Positions 1 to 8,315 of a DNA stretch of 64,000 nucleotides are shown piece by piece. The notes under the pieces are model-generated. The model saw only the letters and a program-made list of their open reading frames with translations, did no database searches and was not told where the DNA came from. Position 1 is the stretch's first letter, and each line of letters begins with the position of its first letter. Source of the DNA: Pacificoceanicola sp049803835 (GTDB lineage: Bacteria > Pseudomonadota > Alphaproteobacteria > Rhodobacterales > Rhodobacteraceae); NCBI RefSeq assembly GCF_049803835.1, contig NZ_JBNAGK010000018.1, positions 33,054 through 97,053 of the forward strand, written 5' to 3'. Position numbers and translations under genes: made by a program.

Positions 1-1
1 G

Positions 2-259
2 GGCCAAAGCCTCGACCTCACGCTGGACAACGTCAAGGCGCTGGGTGCGCATACCTCGCGGGACACCCACCTTGAAGTCGGCGGGCGGGTGATCCCGCCG
101 CGCGAAGCCTTTGTCCTTGTCCTGGAAGGGCCGCGCGAGCCGGTGCTGCCGCAGCAAACCTACCCTTTGACGTTCCCGGAGCTCGGAACTTTGGACCTGT
201 TCATGGTGCCGTTCCGGCAGGATCATGCCTGCACGCTGTACGAAATCGGGTTCAGCTGA
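2..259 (+). CDS. DUF6916-like protein, 5' end missing
   Basis: Only the last 85 codons are present; the reading frame is open from base 2 and stops with TGA at 257-259. The visible part matches the C-terminal pattern of the DUF6916 family as I remember it: a 'FVLVLEGP' strand, then 'VLPQQTYPL', 'ELGTLDLFMVP' and a final 'YEIGF'. The gene at 844-1302 ends with the same arrangement, so two members of the family lie within 1.3 kb. The function is unknown; members are small beta-rich proteins that I associate with tail-collar (MdpB-like) genes such as those at 1331-2624. It converges on the GNAT gene with only 9 bases between the stops. The family call rests on motif recall, not on a profile search. 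Confidence 0.6.
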   Translation, partial: GQSLDLTLDNVKALGAHTSRDTHLEVGGRVIPPREAFVLVLEGPREPVLPQQTYPLTFPELGTLDLFMVPFRQDHACTLYEIGFS

Positions 260-268
260 CGGGCGTGG

Positions 269-775
269 TCAGATCTCGCGCGGGCTGAGGTCCGGCCGCC
301 ATTCCATGCGCAGATGGGTCGCTGTCTGGTTGGTCGGGCGGAACCCGAGCCGGCGATAGAGCGATAGTGCCGGATTGCCATGCGCCACGCTGAGCCGCGC
401 GGGCACCTTGCCGCCCCAGGCCTCATTGAGCAGGGACTTGAGGATGTCGGTGCCGATGCCGCGCCCGCGATGGCTCTCGGCGATCGTGAATTCGATGATG
501 TAGAGGCAGTCGTCCTGCCGGTCGAGATAGAGCCGCCCGACAGGCACACCGTCGAGCTCGATCACGAGAAACTTCGCCCCGAGGAACTCCATCCGGTAGG
601 ACAGGTCCTGCGCCTTGAACTGTTGTTCGAGGAAGTCCTTCTTGTCCTCCTCCGTCCAGCGGGTGATGCGGAATTCCCATTCCCGGGTGCTGGCGTAAAG
701 CGCCATGAGAAAGGCGCGGTCGCTGTCCTGGACCGGGCGGAAACTGACCTGGCCCTTGGGAAAAAGCGTCTGCAT
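269..775 (-). CDS. GNAT family N-acetyltransferase
   Basis: A 168-residue protein of the GCN5-related acetyltransferase fold, which moves an acetyl group from acetyl-CoA to an amine. The acetyl-CoA binding core is visible around residues 88-110: 'CLYIIEFTIAESHRGRGIGTDILKS' carries the R-G-x-G-I-G loop (motif A), followed by 'ARLSVAHGNPALSLYRRLGF', the usual motif B with an Asn and a late Tyr/Arg pair. Length is normal for a single-domain GNAT. The ATG at 775 is preceded by AAGGAC. It follows the DUF6916/collar genes on the same strand but is separated from them by a terminator at 791-823, so it may be transcribed independently. Substrate cannot be told from the sequence. Confidence 0.85.
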   Translation of the reverse strand: MQTLFPKGQVSFRPVQDSDRAFLMALYASTREWEFRITRWTEEDKKDFLEQQFKAQDLSYRMEFLGAKFLVIELDGVPVGRLYLDRQDDCLYIIEFTIAESHRGRGIGTDILKSLLNEAWGGKVPARLSVAHGNPALSLYRRLGFRPTNQTATHLRMEWRPDLSPREI

Positions 776-790
776 GTCCTTGCTCCATCA

Positions 791-823
791 AAGAAAACGG
801 CCTCCGCCCGATGGGCGAAGGCC
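791..823 (-). terminator. Rho-independent terminator after the DUF6916 gene
   Basis: Read on the minus strand, an 11-bp stem with one mismatch (bases 799-809 with 813-823, 3-base loop) is followed by GTTTTCTTT. It lies just past the stop of the gene at 844-1302 and should end the transcript that starts upstream of 2624. Confidence 0.75.
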
Positions 824-843
824 GATGCATCCTGCCAAGCACG

Positions 844-1302
844 TCAGTTGAGCACAAGCTCGATATAGGCCCGCCCGTCCCGGCGCGGCGCGGCGGTCAC
901 GTAGAGATCCGCACCGCCGAGCCGCGGATGCGAAATGGTGTACATGCCATGCTGTGCCGCCACCATGGGCGCCATGTCCGGGCCGTCGAAGAGCGCGGTC
1001 ACGCCTTCGCGGCGCGGCAGCTGCGCGGGCCGCCCCGGGCCGGAAACATGGGCAACGACGCCGACGAGGGTCAGCGCAATCGTGCCGTGATCTGCCGAAC
1101 GGAAGCGGAAGCGCTGGCCGACGAAGCTGGCGAGTTCGTCGGCGGTGGCGCTTGTCCAGCGTGGCGTCAGCGCCGATGCCGGGGCTGTCCGTGGCGCCGG
1201 GTCCGACAAGGCCGAAGCTGTGCCCGGCAGGGCGGCCGCGGCCGCGCAGACCGCTGTACCCGCAACCGCGGCGCGCCGGGACATCCGTGTCTGATTGGTC
1301 AT
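844..1302 (-). CDS. Tat-exported DUF6916-like protein
   Basis: A 152-residue protein. The start at 1302 is chosen because AAAGGACAG precedes it and because the product then begins with a twin-arginine leader: 'SRRAAVAGTAV' followed by an Ala-rich hydrophobic stretch and a likely cut after 'GTASA'. The mature part has the DUF6916 pattern ('FVGQRFRF', 'ALTLVGVVAH', 'VTALFDGP', 'GMYTISHPRLGGADLYVTA', 'YIELVLN'), so I infer a folded protein exported to the periplasm or beyond. It is the third gene of a minus-strand run of collar protein, collar protein and DUF6916 protein, 28 bases after the second collar gene. Function unknown. Tat export suggests it folds, or binds something, before export. Confidence 0.7.
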   Translation of the reverse strand: MTNQTRMSRRAAVAGTAVCAAAAALPGTASALSDPAPRTAPASALTPRWTSATADELASFVGQRFRFRSADHGTIALTLVGVVAHVSGPGRPAQLPRREGVTALFDGPDMAPMVAAQHGMYTISHPRLGGADLYVTAAPRRDGRAYIELVLN

Positions 1303-1330
1303 GATCTGTCCTTTCGGGTTCGGTGACGGA

Positions 1331-1867
1331 TCAGTTCCGCGACGGGAAGATGCCTTGAAGCGCAATGATGAAGTTCACCGTCAGGAACGGCGGCATGTTG
1401 TTGTGCGCCTGGTTGCCCCCGGCGTTGGCTACGGTGATCGAGGCCGGATGCAACTGGACGTCGGCGGCGGCGGCCTGGGCGCGGTAGCTTGCGCTGCGGC
1501 TCGCCAGCATGTTGTTCGTCGGGTCGTCGAGATTGCCGGCGCGAGTCTCGGCGTTCAGGGCGGCAGTATGTGTGTGCTGCGGCATCTCGCTCGCCTGCAG
1601 CGTGACGGTTTCCGTTCCGCCCCAGGAGCCGAGGGCTCGTGGCGTCAGGCCCGGACCTGTCGAGCCGCCCGAGTGCGTCGGAAACCGGCCCCGCATGTCC
1701 GGCAGGGCAAAGGTCGTCCGACCGTCGCCACCGTACGTGGTCCCGAGGATCGAGAAAACTGCGGTATTCTGGCTGATGGGGAGCAACTGCCCGGAACAGA
1801 AGCTCCAGCTGCGCGGTGCGAAGTTGCCGCCGAACATGACGATCTCGCCGAGAAATGGTTCTGACAT
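1331..1867 (-). CDS. Phage tail collar domain protein (MdpB-like)
   Basis: A 178-residue protein. The N-terminal half is a phage tail collar domain: 'PFLGEIVMFGGNFAPRSW' then 'CSGQLLPISQNTAVFSILG', 'TYGGDGRTTFALPDMRGR', and the His pair in 'EMPQHTHTA'. The C-terminal half ends in 'NNMPPFLTVNFIIALQGIFPSRN', the standard end of bacterial 'microcystin-dependent protein' homologues. It is about 45% identical by eye to the neighbour at 2094-2624, so the pair is a tandem duplication. AAAAGGACC precedes the ATG. No head, tail-tube, portal or integrase genes are near, so a complete prophage is unlikely. These stand-alone collar proteins have no firmly established role; a secreted or surface role is inference. 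Confidence 0.85.
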   Translation of the reverse strand: MSEPFLGEIVMFGGNFAPRSWSFCSGQLLPISQNTAVFSILGTTYGGDGRTTFALPDMRGRFPTHSGGSTGPGLTPRALGSWGGTETVTLQASEMPQHTHTAALNAETRAGNLDDPTNNMLASRSASYRAQAAAADVQLHPASITVANAGGNQAHNNMPPFLTVNFIIALQGIFPSRN

Positions 1868-2033
1868 GGAACGGTCCTTTTCAAATGGCTCTGCCGCTTT
1901 TGCCAGACGTGGTCTTTCAGGTCGCAGCGAGATGTTAACCTTTCGTTAACAGATACTGCCGGGCACTCCGACCTGTAAAGTGTTGTTTTGGTTCGGCTAT
2001 CGTATTGGTTGAACGCAAATTGATCGAATCGCG

Positions 2034-2064
2034 CAAAAGAAAAGGCCCGCGCGGGGCGGGCCTT
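2034..2064 (-). terminator. Terminator or attenuator between the two collar genes
   Basis: A perfect 9-bp stem (2042-2050 with 2056-2064, 5-base loop) is followed on the minus strand by TTTTCTTTTG. It lies about 30 bases after the stop of the upstream collar gene, so part of the transcription should end here and the second collar gene may have weaker or separate expression. Confidence 0.75.
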
Positions 2065-2093
2065 CGGTTCCTGGACGCTCCGGGCGCCGGCGG

Positions 2094-2624
2094 TCAGTTC
2101 CGGGACGGGAAAATCCCGTAGAGACAGACCTGGTAGTTCATCACCAGGTACGGCTGCATGTTGTTGTGTGACTGGCTGCCGCCGATATTCTGTTCGACGA
2201 TCGAATCCGCGTTGAGCGAAACATCCTCGGCCGCCGCCTGGGCCCTGAACGCGCCGGTGTGGGCCGCCAGCATGTTGCCGGTGGGATCGTCAAGGTTGCC
2301 GGCCCGCCCTTCCGCCCTGAGGATCGGCGTGTGGTTGTGATTGGGGATTTCGTTCAATGTCAACGTGACGTCTTCCTGGCCACTTTTCTGGCCTATGACC
2401 CGCAGCGAGAGGCCGGGGCCATGTCCCTCGTGGATCGGCACCCGGCCGCGCAGGTCGGGCAGGCCGAAGGTTGTCTGTCCATCGCCGCCGTAGATGGTGC
2501 CGAACAGCGAAAACAGTGCAGAGTTCTGCGAGATCGCGATCAGCTGACCATCGCATTTCGCGAAGTTGCGCTGTGCGAAGTTGTACCCCACCAACAGGAT
2601 TTGACCGATGTATTCCTGACCCAT
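2094..2624 (-). CDS. Phage tail collar domain protein (MdpB-like)
   Basis: A 176-residue protein whose start is placed at 2624 because AGGGAG stands 8 bases upstream; an open frame continues 17 codons further up without a good ribosome site. The domain order is the same as in its neighbour: 'YIGQILLVGYNFAQRNFAKCDGQ', 'SQNSALFSLFGTIYGGDGQ', 'FGLPDLRGRVP', 'EIPNHNHT', and the closing 'NNMQPYLVMNYQVCLYGIFPSRN'. It is the first gene of the minus-strand run. The two copies share the central 'AEGRAGNLDDPT.NMLA' block, which supports gene duplication. No signal peptide is visible, so export, if any, would need a dedicated system. Function in the cell is unknown. Confidence 0.85.
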   Translation of the reverse strand: MGQEYIGQILLVGYNFAQRNFAKCDGQLIAISQNSALFSLFGTIYGGDGQTTFGLPDLRGRVPIHEGHGPGLSLRVIGQKSGQEDVTLTLNEIPNHNHTPILRAEGRAGNLDDPTGNMLAAHTGAFRAQAAAEDVSLNADSIVEQNIGGSQSHNNMQPYLVMNYQVCLYGIFPSRN

Positions 2625-3253
2625 GAATTCCACTCCCTGAAAAGTTTTGACGTAACGACAGGTGTAGGTGACCACACGCTAGGGTGTAAAGAAATCTTTG
2701 CTGTCTGCGTGTTTAGTTGTTCTCTCTCAAGCGCAGAAATGGGTCCTCAGAGTTGATCGGGCCTCGTTTTGGGGGCCGTCGTACATGCGTTTGGCGATCA
2801 AGGATCGAGACGATCCGGCAAGGCGCAGAATCAACCAAAGGGTGATCTCTGTCCTTCAGCCCGGATGTGTGGCGCGATCCTTCGACAGATGCGCGTACGC
2901 CACCTTGGGGTATCGGCCGGTCCGGCGCCGCGGCGGCAAAGGTTTCGGAGTTTATCCAGTACAGTCAGAGCGTTGACAGGAAATGTCCCGGTTGTCATGA
3001 TCGTCTTGGCGGATCGGCGCACCGCCCCGGCGCTCGCGAAACCCGGGATTTCTTTCCGAACGAAGGAAACCATTATTATTTTGTTTACTAATTTTATCGA
3101 CTCTCGCGGGCGTATGATTGACTGCTTGGTGTGCCGTGTTCTGGCATAGCGGGGCCGCAAGGATGGATTGTATAGCTTTCGCGTTGAACACTGAGCCGTC
3201 GTTGGTGTCTTTCCGCTGCCTTCTGGTTGTTGTGCCTGACGGAGTTCGGGCAC
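2625..3253. other. Intergenic region between collar genes and GGDEF-EAL gene
   Basis: About 630 bases between divergent genes, with no convincing coding frame on either strand. It should hold the promoters of both transcription units. A TTGACA at 2975-2980 with CATGAT 17 bases downstream is a possible plus-strand promoter. The stretch 3065-3100 is clearly more A/T-rich than its surroundings. Confidence 0.4.
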
Positions 3254-5179
3254 ATGCCTGAACCGATGCACGTCACGATGCAGTCCGCCGAACGCGAACT
3301 GCGGGCCACGCTGTTCAGCCTTGCCAGCGCGATCAAGTCGATGACCGGCGCGGATGGCGTTGCGCTCGGCATCGACGGCGACGTGAACGACGGGCGCCCG
3401 CTGCGTATAGGATCATGCAACGACTCGGCGGTGCGGGCCCGCGTCTTCGGCCTGCTCGAGGAATCGCTGCGCGAGAATGCCCCGGTGCGCAGCTTCAACG
3501 GATCCAAGCTCTCGGAAATGCGCCAGCAGTTCGTCGAGGACGACGACCTGCTGTTTGCCATGTCGGACAGTGTGCCGGATATGCCGGTGATCGCAGGCGG
3601 GCGGGGCGCGCCGTTCATGTTCCACATGATGGTTCTGTTCTCGGACCGCATCTGTCTGTCCGAGAAGGAAGAGCACGCCTGCGACATGGGCTGCGACCTG
3701 TTCCGGTCGCTGATCAGCCAATGGAAGGAGCGGTGCCTCGCGGAGGTCGACCGGGAGACGACCTTTCAGGAACTGCTGCGCTATCGGCGACGGGCCGAAC
3801 TTGACGGGCTGACCCTGGTGGAGAACGCGGCCTCGTTCCGCGCGATCTGCGAGCATCGGATTGCCAATTGCAGTGGCGAGCTAGCGCTCGTGCTGATCGA
3901 CCTCGATCACTTCAAGTCCATCAACGACATCTACGGCCACCAGTTCGGCGACACCTATCTGAAGGCGATCGGCCGGTCGCTGGGTGGCCTTCGGGCGCTC
4001 GACGCCATCGTGGGTCGGATCGGCGGTGATGAATTCGCGGTACTGATGGAAGCCAGCAAGATCACCGACAGCTACCTGCAAGTCATCCTGCACCAGATCA
4101 ATGCGAAGGTGCAGCGCGACCTGACCAAGCTGAAAAAGCCCGGTCTGGGGCGGATGAGCATGGGCGTGAGCGTCTATGAACGCCACGGCGAGACGTTCGA
4201 CGAGCTGTTCCAGCGGGCTGACGCGGCGCTCTATGCGACGAAGGCCGCCGGGCGCAACGGGGTGGTGATCTTCGACGAGCAGCTGCACGGGCAATACGAC
4301 CGTCGCTCGCTCGGGTTGCGTTTCGAACGGGCGCTGGAGCGGGGCGAGATCATCCCCTACTTCCAGCCGATCATCAACCTGCAGACCGGCTTGTGCCACG
4401 GGGTGGAGGCGCTGGTCCGCTGGCTCGATCCGGAACTGGGGTTGCTCACGCCGGCTTCCTTCAGCGGCATCATGAGCGATCACAGCCAGGCGGAGAAGCT
4501 GACCCGCACCATGGCGCAGCAGGCGCTTGCCATCCTGTCAAAGGCGCGCGGGGTTGGCCGCATGAGCAAGGCGGTGCTGACGTTGAACGTCACGCATTTC
4601 GACCTGATGCGCCCGGAGTTCGTCTTCGACATCCAGGAGTGGCTGACCTGCAGCGGCGTCGACTGGGAGTCGCTGAAGATCGAGGTGACGGAGCAGACCA
4701 TGCTCGGCGACATCGAGGGGCAGGTCTTCCGGACGCTGGCGGAAATCCGCACCCGCGGCGCCCGGGTGGCGCTGGACGATTTCGGCACCGGGTACGGCGG
4801 GCTGGAACACCTGAAGGCGTGGCCGGTCGACGTAATCAAGGTTGACCGCAATTTCATCTCCGCGATGGAAAACTCTGTCCGGGGCAGGGCGGTGGTCAGC
4901 GGCTTGTGCACCATCGCGCATGATCTTGGTCTCGGGGTCATCGCCGAAGGGATCGAGACCCGGGAGGTCCGCGACATGCTGATGGAGATGCATTGCGGCT
5001 TCGGCCAGGGCTATCTTTACAGCAAGCCGGTTGCGGCGGATGAAATCTGCGAGGTCTGGGACCGGATCAACGCGGAGGCGCAGCCGGACGTGTACGCATG
5101 CACGGCGACCGCCCGGACAACGAAAGAGGAAGAGGCCATCATCGCCACCCGGAAATCGGCGGCGGCGAGCCGGCGTTGA
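3254..5179 (+). CDS. GGDEF-EAL cyclic-di-GMP signalling protein
   Basis: A 641-residue, probably cytoplasmic protein that should make and/or break cyclic di-GMP. The first ~190 residues are an unassigned sensory region. The GGDEF domain follows, with an intact catalytic 'RIGGDEFAVL' near residue 257 and the substrate region 'VLIDLDHFKSINDIYGHQFGD'. The EAL domain has 'GVEALVRW' (Glu near 385), 'EVTEQTML', 'ALDDFGTGYGGL', 'IKVDRNFI' and 'VIAEGIET', so its metal ligands and catalytic Lys also look complete. Both activities may be present, with one dominant in the cell. The start at 3254 is preferred over a TTG 27 bases upstream because GGAG precedes it. It converges on the CheB-CheR gene with a shared terminator. 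Confidence 0.93.
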   Translation: MPEPMHVTMQSAERELRATLFSLASAIKSMTGADGVALGIDGDVNDGRPLRIGSCNDSAVRARVFGLLEESLRENAPVRSFNGSKLSEMRQQFVEDDDLLFAMSDSVPDMPVIAGGRGAPFMFHMMVLFSDRICLSEKEEHACDMGCDLFRSLISQWKERCLAEVDRETTFQELLRYRRRAELDGLTLVENAASFRAICEHRIANCSGELALVLIDLDHFKSINDIYGHQFGDTYLKAIGRSLGGLRALDAIVGRIGGDEFAVLMEASKITDSYLQVILHQINAKVQRDLTKLKKPGLGRMSMGVSVYERHGETFDELFQRADAALYATKAAGRNGVVIFDEQLHGQYDRRSLGLRFERALERGEIIPYFQPIINLQTGLCHGVEALVRWLDPELGLLTPASFSGIMSDHSQAEKLTRTMAQQALAILSKARGVGRMSKAVLTLNVTHFDLMRPEFVFDIQEWLTCSGVDWESLKIEVTEQTMLGDIEGQVFRTLAEIRTRGARVALDDFGTGYGGLEHLKAWPVDVIKVDRNFISAMENSVRGRAVVSGLCTIAHDLGLGVIAEGIETREVRDMLMEMHCGFGQGYLYSKPVAADEICEVWDRINAEAQPDVYACTATARTTKEEEAIIATRKSAAASRR

Positions 5180-5188
5180 CGACCTGCA

Positions 5189-5210
5189 AACCCGGCTGTC
5201 AGGCCGGGTT
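5189..5210. terminator. Hairpin between two convergent genes
   Basis: A perfect 8-bp stem (5189-5196 with 5203-5210, loop TGTCAG) lies between the GGDEF-EAL stop and the CheB-CheR stop and includes the latter stop codon. It lacks a long T-run, so it may slow rather than fully stop transcription on either strand. Confidence 0.45.
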
Positions 5211-7841
5211 GATGTCTCCCCCCTGACGGAAGATCGCCAGCACGCCGTCGCTGCTGTCCTTGCGCGAATCTTCCTGGGTGCGGTGTACCTCGACGCGCAT
5301 GGTCATGCCCTCGTGCTGGCCCGAAAAGAACTCCGATTTCCCGGTTTCCAGCACCCGCCGCGCGACGGTATCGAGATTGATGAAGTCCAGCCGCGGGCCG
5401 ATGACCGAAATCTTGCGCCCGAAGTCGTGGGTTTCCAGCCCGAACCATTCCCCGATCAGCAGGCTGTGGCGCTGCACCAGCAGGTTGGAGTCCAGAAAGA
5501 TCGTGCCGATGCGCAGCGTCTCCAGCACGCTTTCGGTCTGCTGGTTCAGGGTCGAGAGCATTTCGATCTTGCGCTCGTGTTCGGAACTGACGGTAATCAG
5601 TTCCTCGTTGACCGCGTGCAATTCCTCGTTGGAGCTCTGCAGTTCCTCGTTGGAGGCCTGCAACTCCTCGTTGGAAGCCTGCAACTCCTCGTTGGAGGCC
5701 TGCAGTTCCTCGCCGCTGGCTTCGAGACGCTCGGTGACGTGCTGCAGCGTTTCCTCGGTGAACTTCAGGTCGCGTTCCAGCTCCTGAACCCGCCGCGCAA
5801 GGATCTCCGTGTCGTCGTTGTTGGTCATCGCCAGCGGCTCTTCCTCGCCGTGGAGCGAGCCGGCATCGCCTTCGAGCAGGATGCGCAGCAGGACGAGGAT
5901 CGGTTTGACCTTCATGTCGAGCGCTTCGACCACCAGCGTGCATTTCTGCTTGCGCCCTTCGCCGAGGTCGATGGTCACAGAGCGCGACAACGACGCGCTC
6001 TCTCCAAGGCGTAGCTTTTCCAGACCGACGCTGATCGGCGTGTGCAGGTCCGGATGCACGATCTCGTCGACGGTCCAGTCGGCGAGGTTGTTCTTGGTGT
6101 CGATGAAGGCGGAGGCGGCGCCGAACCAGCTGAGCACCTCGTTGTCCGCGGTGATCAGGATGGAGGACGGCGCATAGCGCTTGAGCAGGCTGTTGTAGCT
6201 GCGCATGAGCGCATCGCGGTTACGGCCCGTGTTGTTGCGGCTGACGGTGGTCAGCACGCGGGGCGAGTCGTCGGTGTTGCTGTGCTCGGCGTGCGAGATG
6301 CGGTGCGCCAGACCCATGCGATCCGAGATGAAATTGGCGCTGAACGGGCGGCTGGAGACGACCTTGCGGAACAGCCGCCAGCGGGCGTTGATGGTCTCGA
6401 AATCCGAGCTGAGCTCGCCCAGCGTCTCGGAGGGCCCGAGCGCCAACACGCCGTTCTTGCGCAGCCCGAAGAGGAACATCGAAACGACGCGCTTCTGCGC
6501 GTCCTGTCTGAGGTAGATCAGCAGGTTGCGGCAGGAGATCAGGTCGAGGTTCAGGAAGGGTGGATCGTTCAGCACGTCGTTGACGGAGAAGATGATCTTC
6601 TGCCGCAGCGCCGGCTCGACGATGAAGTTGTCGCCATCCTGCCGGAAATAGCGGCGGCGCAGCTCCTCGGGCACCTTGTCCAGCGCCGCGCTGCCGTAAA
6701 TGCCGGCGGAGGCGATGTCGATGGAGCGGCGGTGGATGTCCGTGGCGATGATGCGGAAATCCTGCAGGTGGCCCGCCTGCCGCAGCGATTCCGACAGTTC
6801 GATGGCGATGGTGTAGGCCTCTTCCCCGGAAGAACAGCCCGGCACCCAGATCCGCAACGGCCGGTCGGCGGCGTATTCCTTCACCATCGGGTCGAGCACC
6901 TCCTCGCGCAGGGCGATGATGCTGTCCGGATCGCGGTAGAACTCGGTCACGCCGATCAGCAGGTCATGGTACAGCTCGTCCAGAAGCTGATCGTCCTTGC
7001 CGAGTTTCTCGACGTATTTTTCGAGGCTCTGTTCCCCGCGCAGGCTCATGCGGCGGTTGATGCGCCGGTTCACGCTGATCGACTTGTAGGAGGAAATGTC
7101 GAGGTGGTGCTTGCGCTCCAGCAGGGACATGATGGTGCGCGAGGCATCGCCGCTGAGCGGCAGGTTCTCCCCGGCGCCCTCCGGGTTGGTCAACGCACGG
7201 TGGATGATGGCCGGAATGTCTGCAGCCTGCGCCACGTGATCGACCACGCCGAGGTTCATCAGCGAGCGCGGCATGGAGGTGAAGGTCGCCTCGGACGGGG
7301 CCTGCACGATGACGGTCGCCCCGGCGGCATGCAGCAGCTGGCCGCCCATGCTGCCGTCGGCACCGGAGCCGGAGAGCACGACCGCCACGGTCTTCTGCGG
7401 ATGCCGCGAGACCAGCGACCGGAACAGCGAGTCGATCGGCGAATGCGGCAGGCGCGCGTCGGTCTCATAGGGGCTGGTTTCAAAGTAGCCGCGCTTGTCG
7501 ACGGTAGCCAGGGTATTGGGGCGGTTGAGGAATATCGTGTTTGGTTCGAGTGCCTGGCCGTCCTCGATGTGCTTGATCGTCATGGTCGAGCGCCGTGAAA
7601 GCAGGCTGTCCATCATCGAGCGATAATCCGGCGACAGGTGCTGGATGACGATGTAGCACCAGCCTTCGTCCACCGGCGCGTTCTGGAAGAAGGCCTCGAG
7701 CGGCTCGAGCGCCCCGGCCGAGCCGCCGATGGCGATCACCGGCACTTTCGCAGGATCGAAGGGCGCGGCAGGTGCGGCGCGCGCGCTCGAATCCTGTGCG
7801 CTTTTCTTTGCCGATTTGGCGGATTTCTTGCTAGAAGTCAT
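5199..7841 (-). CDS. CheB-CheR fusion with coiled coil and PAS domain
   Basis: An 880-residue cytoplasmic fusion. After a Lys/Ser/Ala-rich leader, residues ~33-215 form a CheB methylesterase domain with its triad visible: Ser41 in 'GGSAG', His68 in 'IQHLSP' and Asp162 in 'GSGADG'. Residues ~225-490 form a CheR methyltransferase domain with 'RIWVPGCSSGEEAYTIA' for S-adenosylmethionine and 'CRNLLIYL'. Next comes a PAS-like segment, a coiled coil made of repeated EELQASN units, and a C-terminal PAS-like segment ending in '..DGVLAIFRQGGDINPA'. Many relatives carry a histidine kinase at this end; none is present here. No chemoreceptor or cheA gene is near, so the target of methylation is unclear. 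It is divergent from the receiver gene at 7938. Confidence 0.9.
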   Translation of the reverse strand: MTSSKKSAKSAKKSAQDSSARAAPAAPFDPAKVPVIAIGGSAGALEPLEAFFQNAPVDEGWCYIVIQHLSPDYRSMMDSLLSRRSTMTIKHIEDGQALEPNTIFLNRPNTLATVDKRGYFETSPYETDARLPHSPIDSLFRSLVSRHPQKTVAVVLSGSGADGSMGGQLLHAAGATVIVQAPSEATFTSMPRSLMNLGVVDHVAQAADIPAIIHRALTNPEGAGENLPLSGDASRTIMSLLERKHHLDISSYKSISVNRRINRRMSLRGEQSLEKYVEKLGKDDQLLDELYHDLLIGVTEFYRDPDSIIALREEVLDPMVKEYAADRPLRIWVPGCSSGEEAYTIAIELSESLRQAGHLQDFRIIATDIHRRSIDIASAGIYGSAALDKVPEELRRRYFRQDGDNFIVEPALRQKIIFSVNDVLNDPPFLNLDLISCRNLLIYLRQDAQKRVVSMFLFGLRKNGVLALGPSETLGELSSDFETINARWRLFRKVVSSRPFSANFISDRMGLAHRISHAEHSNTDDSPRVLTTVSRNNTGRNRDALMRSYNSLLKRYAPSSILITADNEVLSWFGAASAFIDTKNNLADWTVDEIVHPDLHTPISVGLEKLRLGESASLSRSVTIDLGEGRKQKCTLVVEALDMKVKPILVLLRILLEGDAGSLHGEEEPLAMTNNDDTEILARRVQELERDLKFTEETLQHVTERLEASGEELQASNEELQASNEELQASNEELQSSNEELHAVNEELITVSSEHERKIEMLSTLNQQTESVLETLRIGTIFLDSNLLVQRHSLLIGEWFGLETHDFGRKISVIGPRLDFINLDTVARRVLETGKSEFFSGQHEGMTMRVEVHRTQEDSRKDSSDGVLAIFRQGGDINPA
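5598..5719 (-). repeat. 21-bp in-frame tandem repeat coding a coiled coil
   Basis: Within the CheB-CheR gene a 21-base unit is repeated about five times with few changes (on the plus strand each unit reads roughly CTGCAACTCCTCGTTGGAGGC). It codes three exact EELQASN heptads followed by EELQSSN and EELHAVN. Such near-identical copies could change number by slippage and alter the length of the signalling helix. Confidence 0.85.
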
Positions 7842-7937
7842 GGTATCCCGTCCAGCGACGTGCCAACGGTTTCAGCGTAGGGGTAATCGCCTCTCCAAAC
7901 AAGGCGTCAATGGGAAATTAGCACTGATGAGGACTGC

Positions 7938-8315
7938 GTGGCCAACATCCTGATTGCAGATGACGATCCCGATTTTTTGCAGGTCTTCCAAAGGGGTTTG
8001 ACCGCCATGGGCCATCACGTGCACTGCGTGAGCGGCGGCAAGTCGGTCCACAGGCTGATCGAGGCGAACCCCGGGCAGTTCGATATCGTGTTTCTCGATT
8101 TCGTCATGCCCGGCGGCGGCGGCGTGAGCACGCTGCACAAGCTGCGCTCCGTCGATGGCAACATTCCGGTGGTTTTCATCACGGGACACGTGGACGCGCT
8201 GGATTCCCCCTTGTTTACCATGGGGTTGGGCATGACGCAGGCGCGGGTGTCCAAGACCACGCCGCTGGCGGACCTTGACAGGCTGGTGCGCAGACTGACG
8301 GTGACCGGCCCATGA
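7938..8315 (+). CDS. Single-domain response regulator (receiver)
   Basis: A 125-residue stand-alone receiver domain without an output domain. The acidic pocket is visible in 'ILIADDDPDF' (residues ~7-10), the phospho-acceptor Asp in 'DIVFLDFVMP' near residue 53, the Thr in 'VVFITGH' and the Lys in 'RVSKTTPL', so it should be phosphorylated normally. The start is GTG, preceded by GAGG. Its last codons overlap the first of the histidine kinase by four bases (ATGA), so the two are translationally coupled and the kinase is the likely phosphodonor. It is divergent from the CheB-CheR fusion with 96 bases between, which suggests one signalling unit. Confidence 0.9.
   Translation: MANILIADDDPDFLQVFQRGLTAMGHHVHCVSGGKSVHRLIEANPGQFDIVFLDFVMPGGGGVSTLHKLRSVDGNIPVVFITGHVDALDSPLFTMGLGMTQARVSKTTPLADLDRLVRRLTVTGP

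Noticed and set aside
2..2624. The possibility of a prophage at the left edge.
   Set aside because: Only collar-domain proteins are phage-like; no capsid, portal, terminase, lysis or integrase genes are present in the window.
5598..5719. Regular 21-bp repeats that could look like a small CRISPR array.
   Set aside because: There are no spacers; the units are contiguous, in frame and code a coiled coil.
6042..7598. A 518-codon plus-strand frame opposite the CheB-CheR gene.
   Set aside because: No motif, antisense composition; the CheB and CheR catalytic residues define the real strand.
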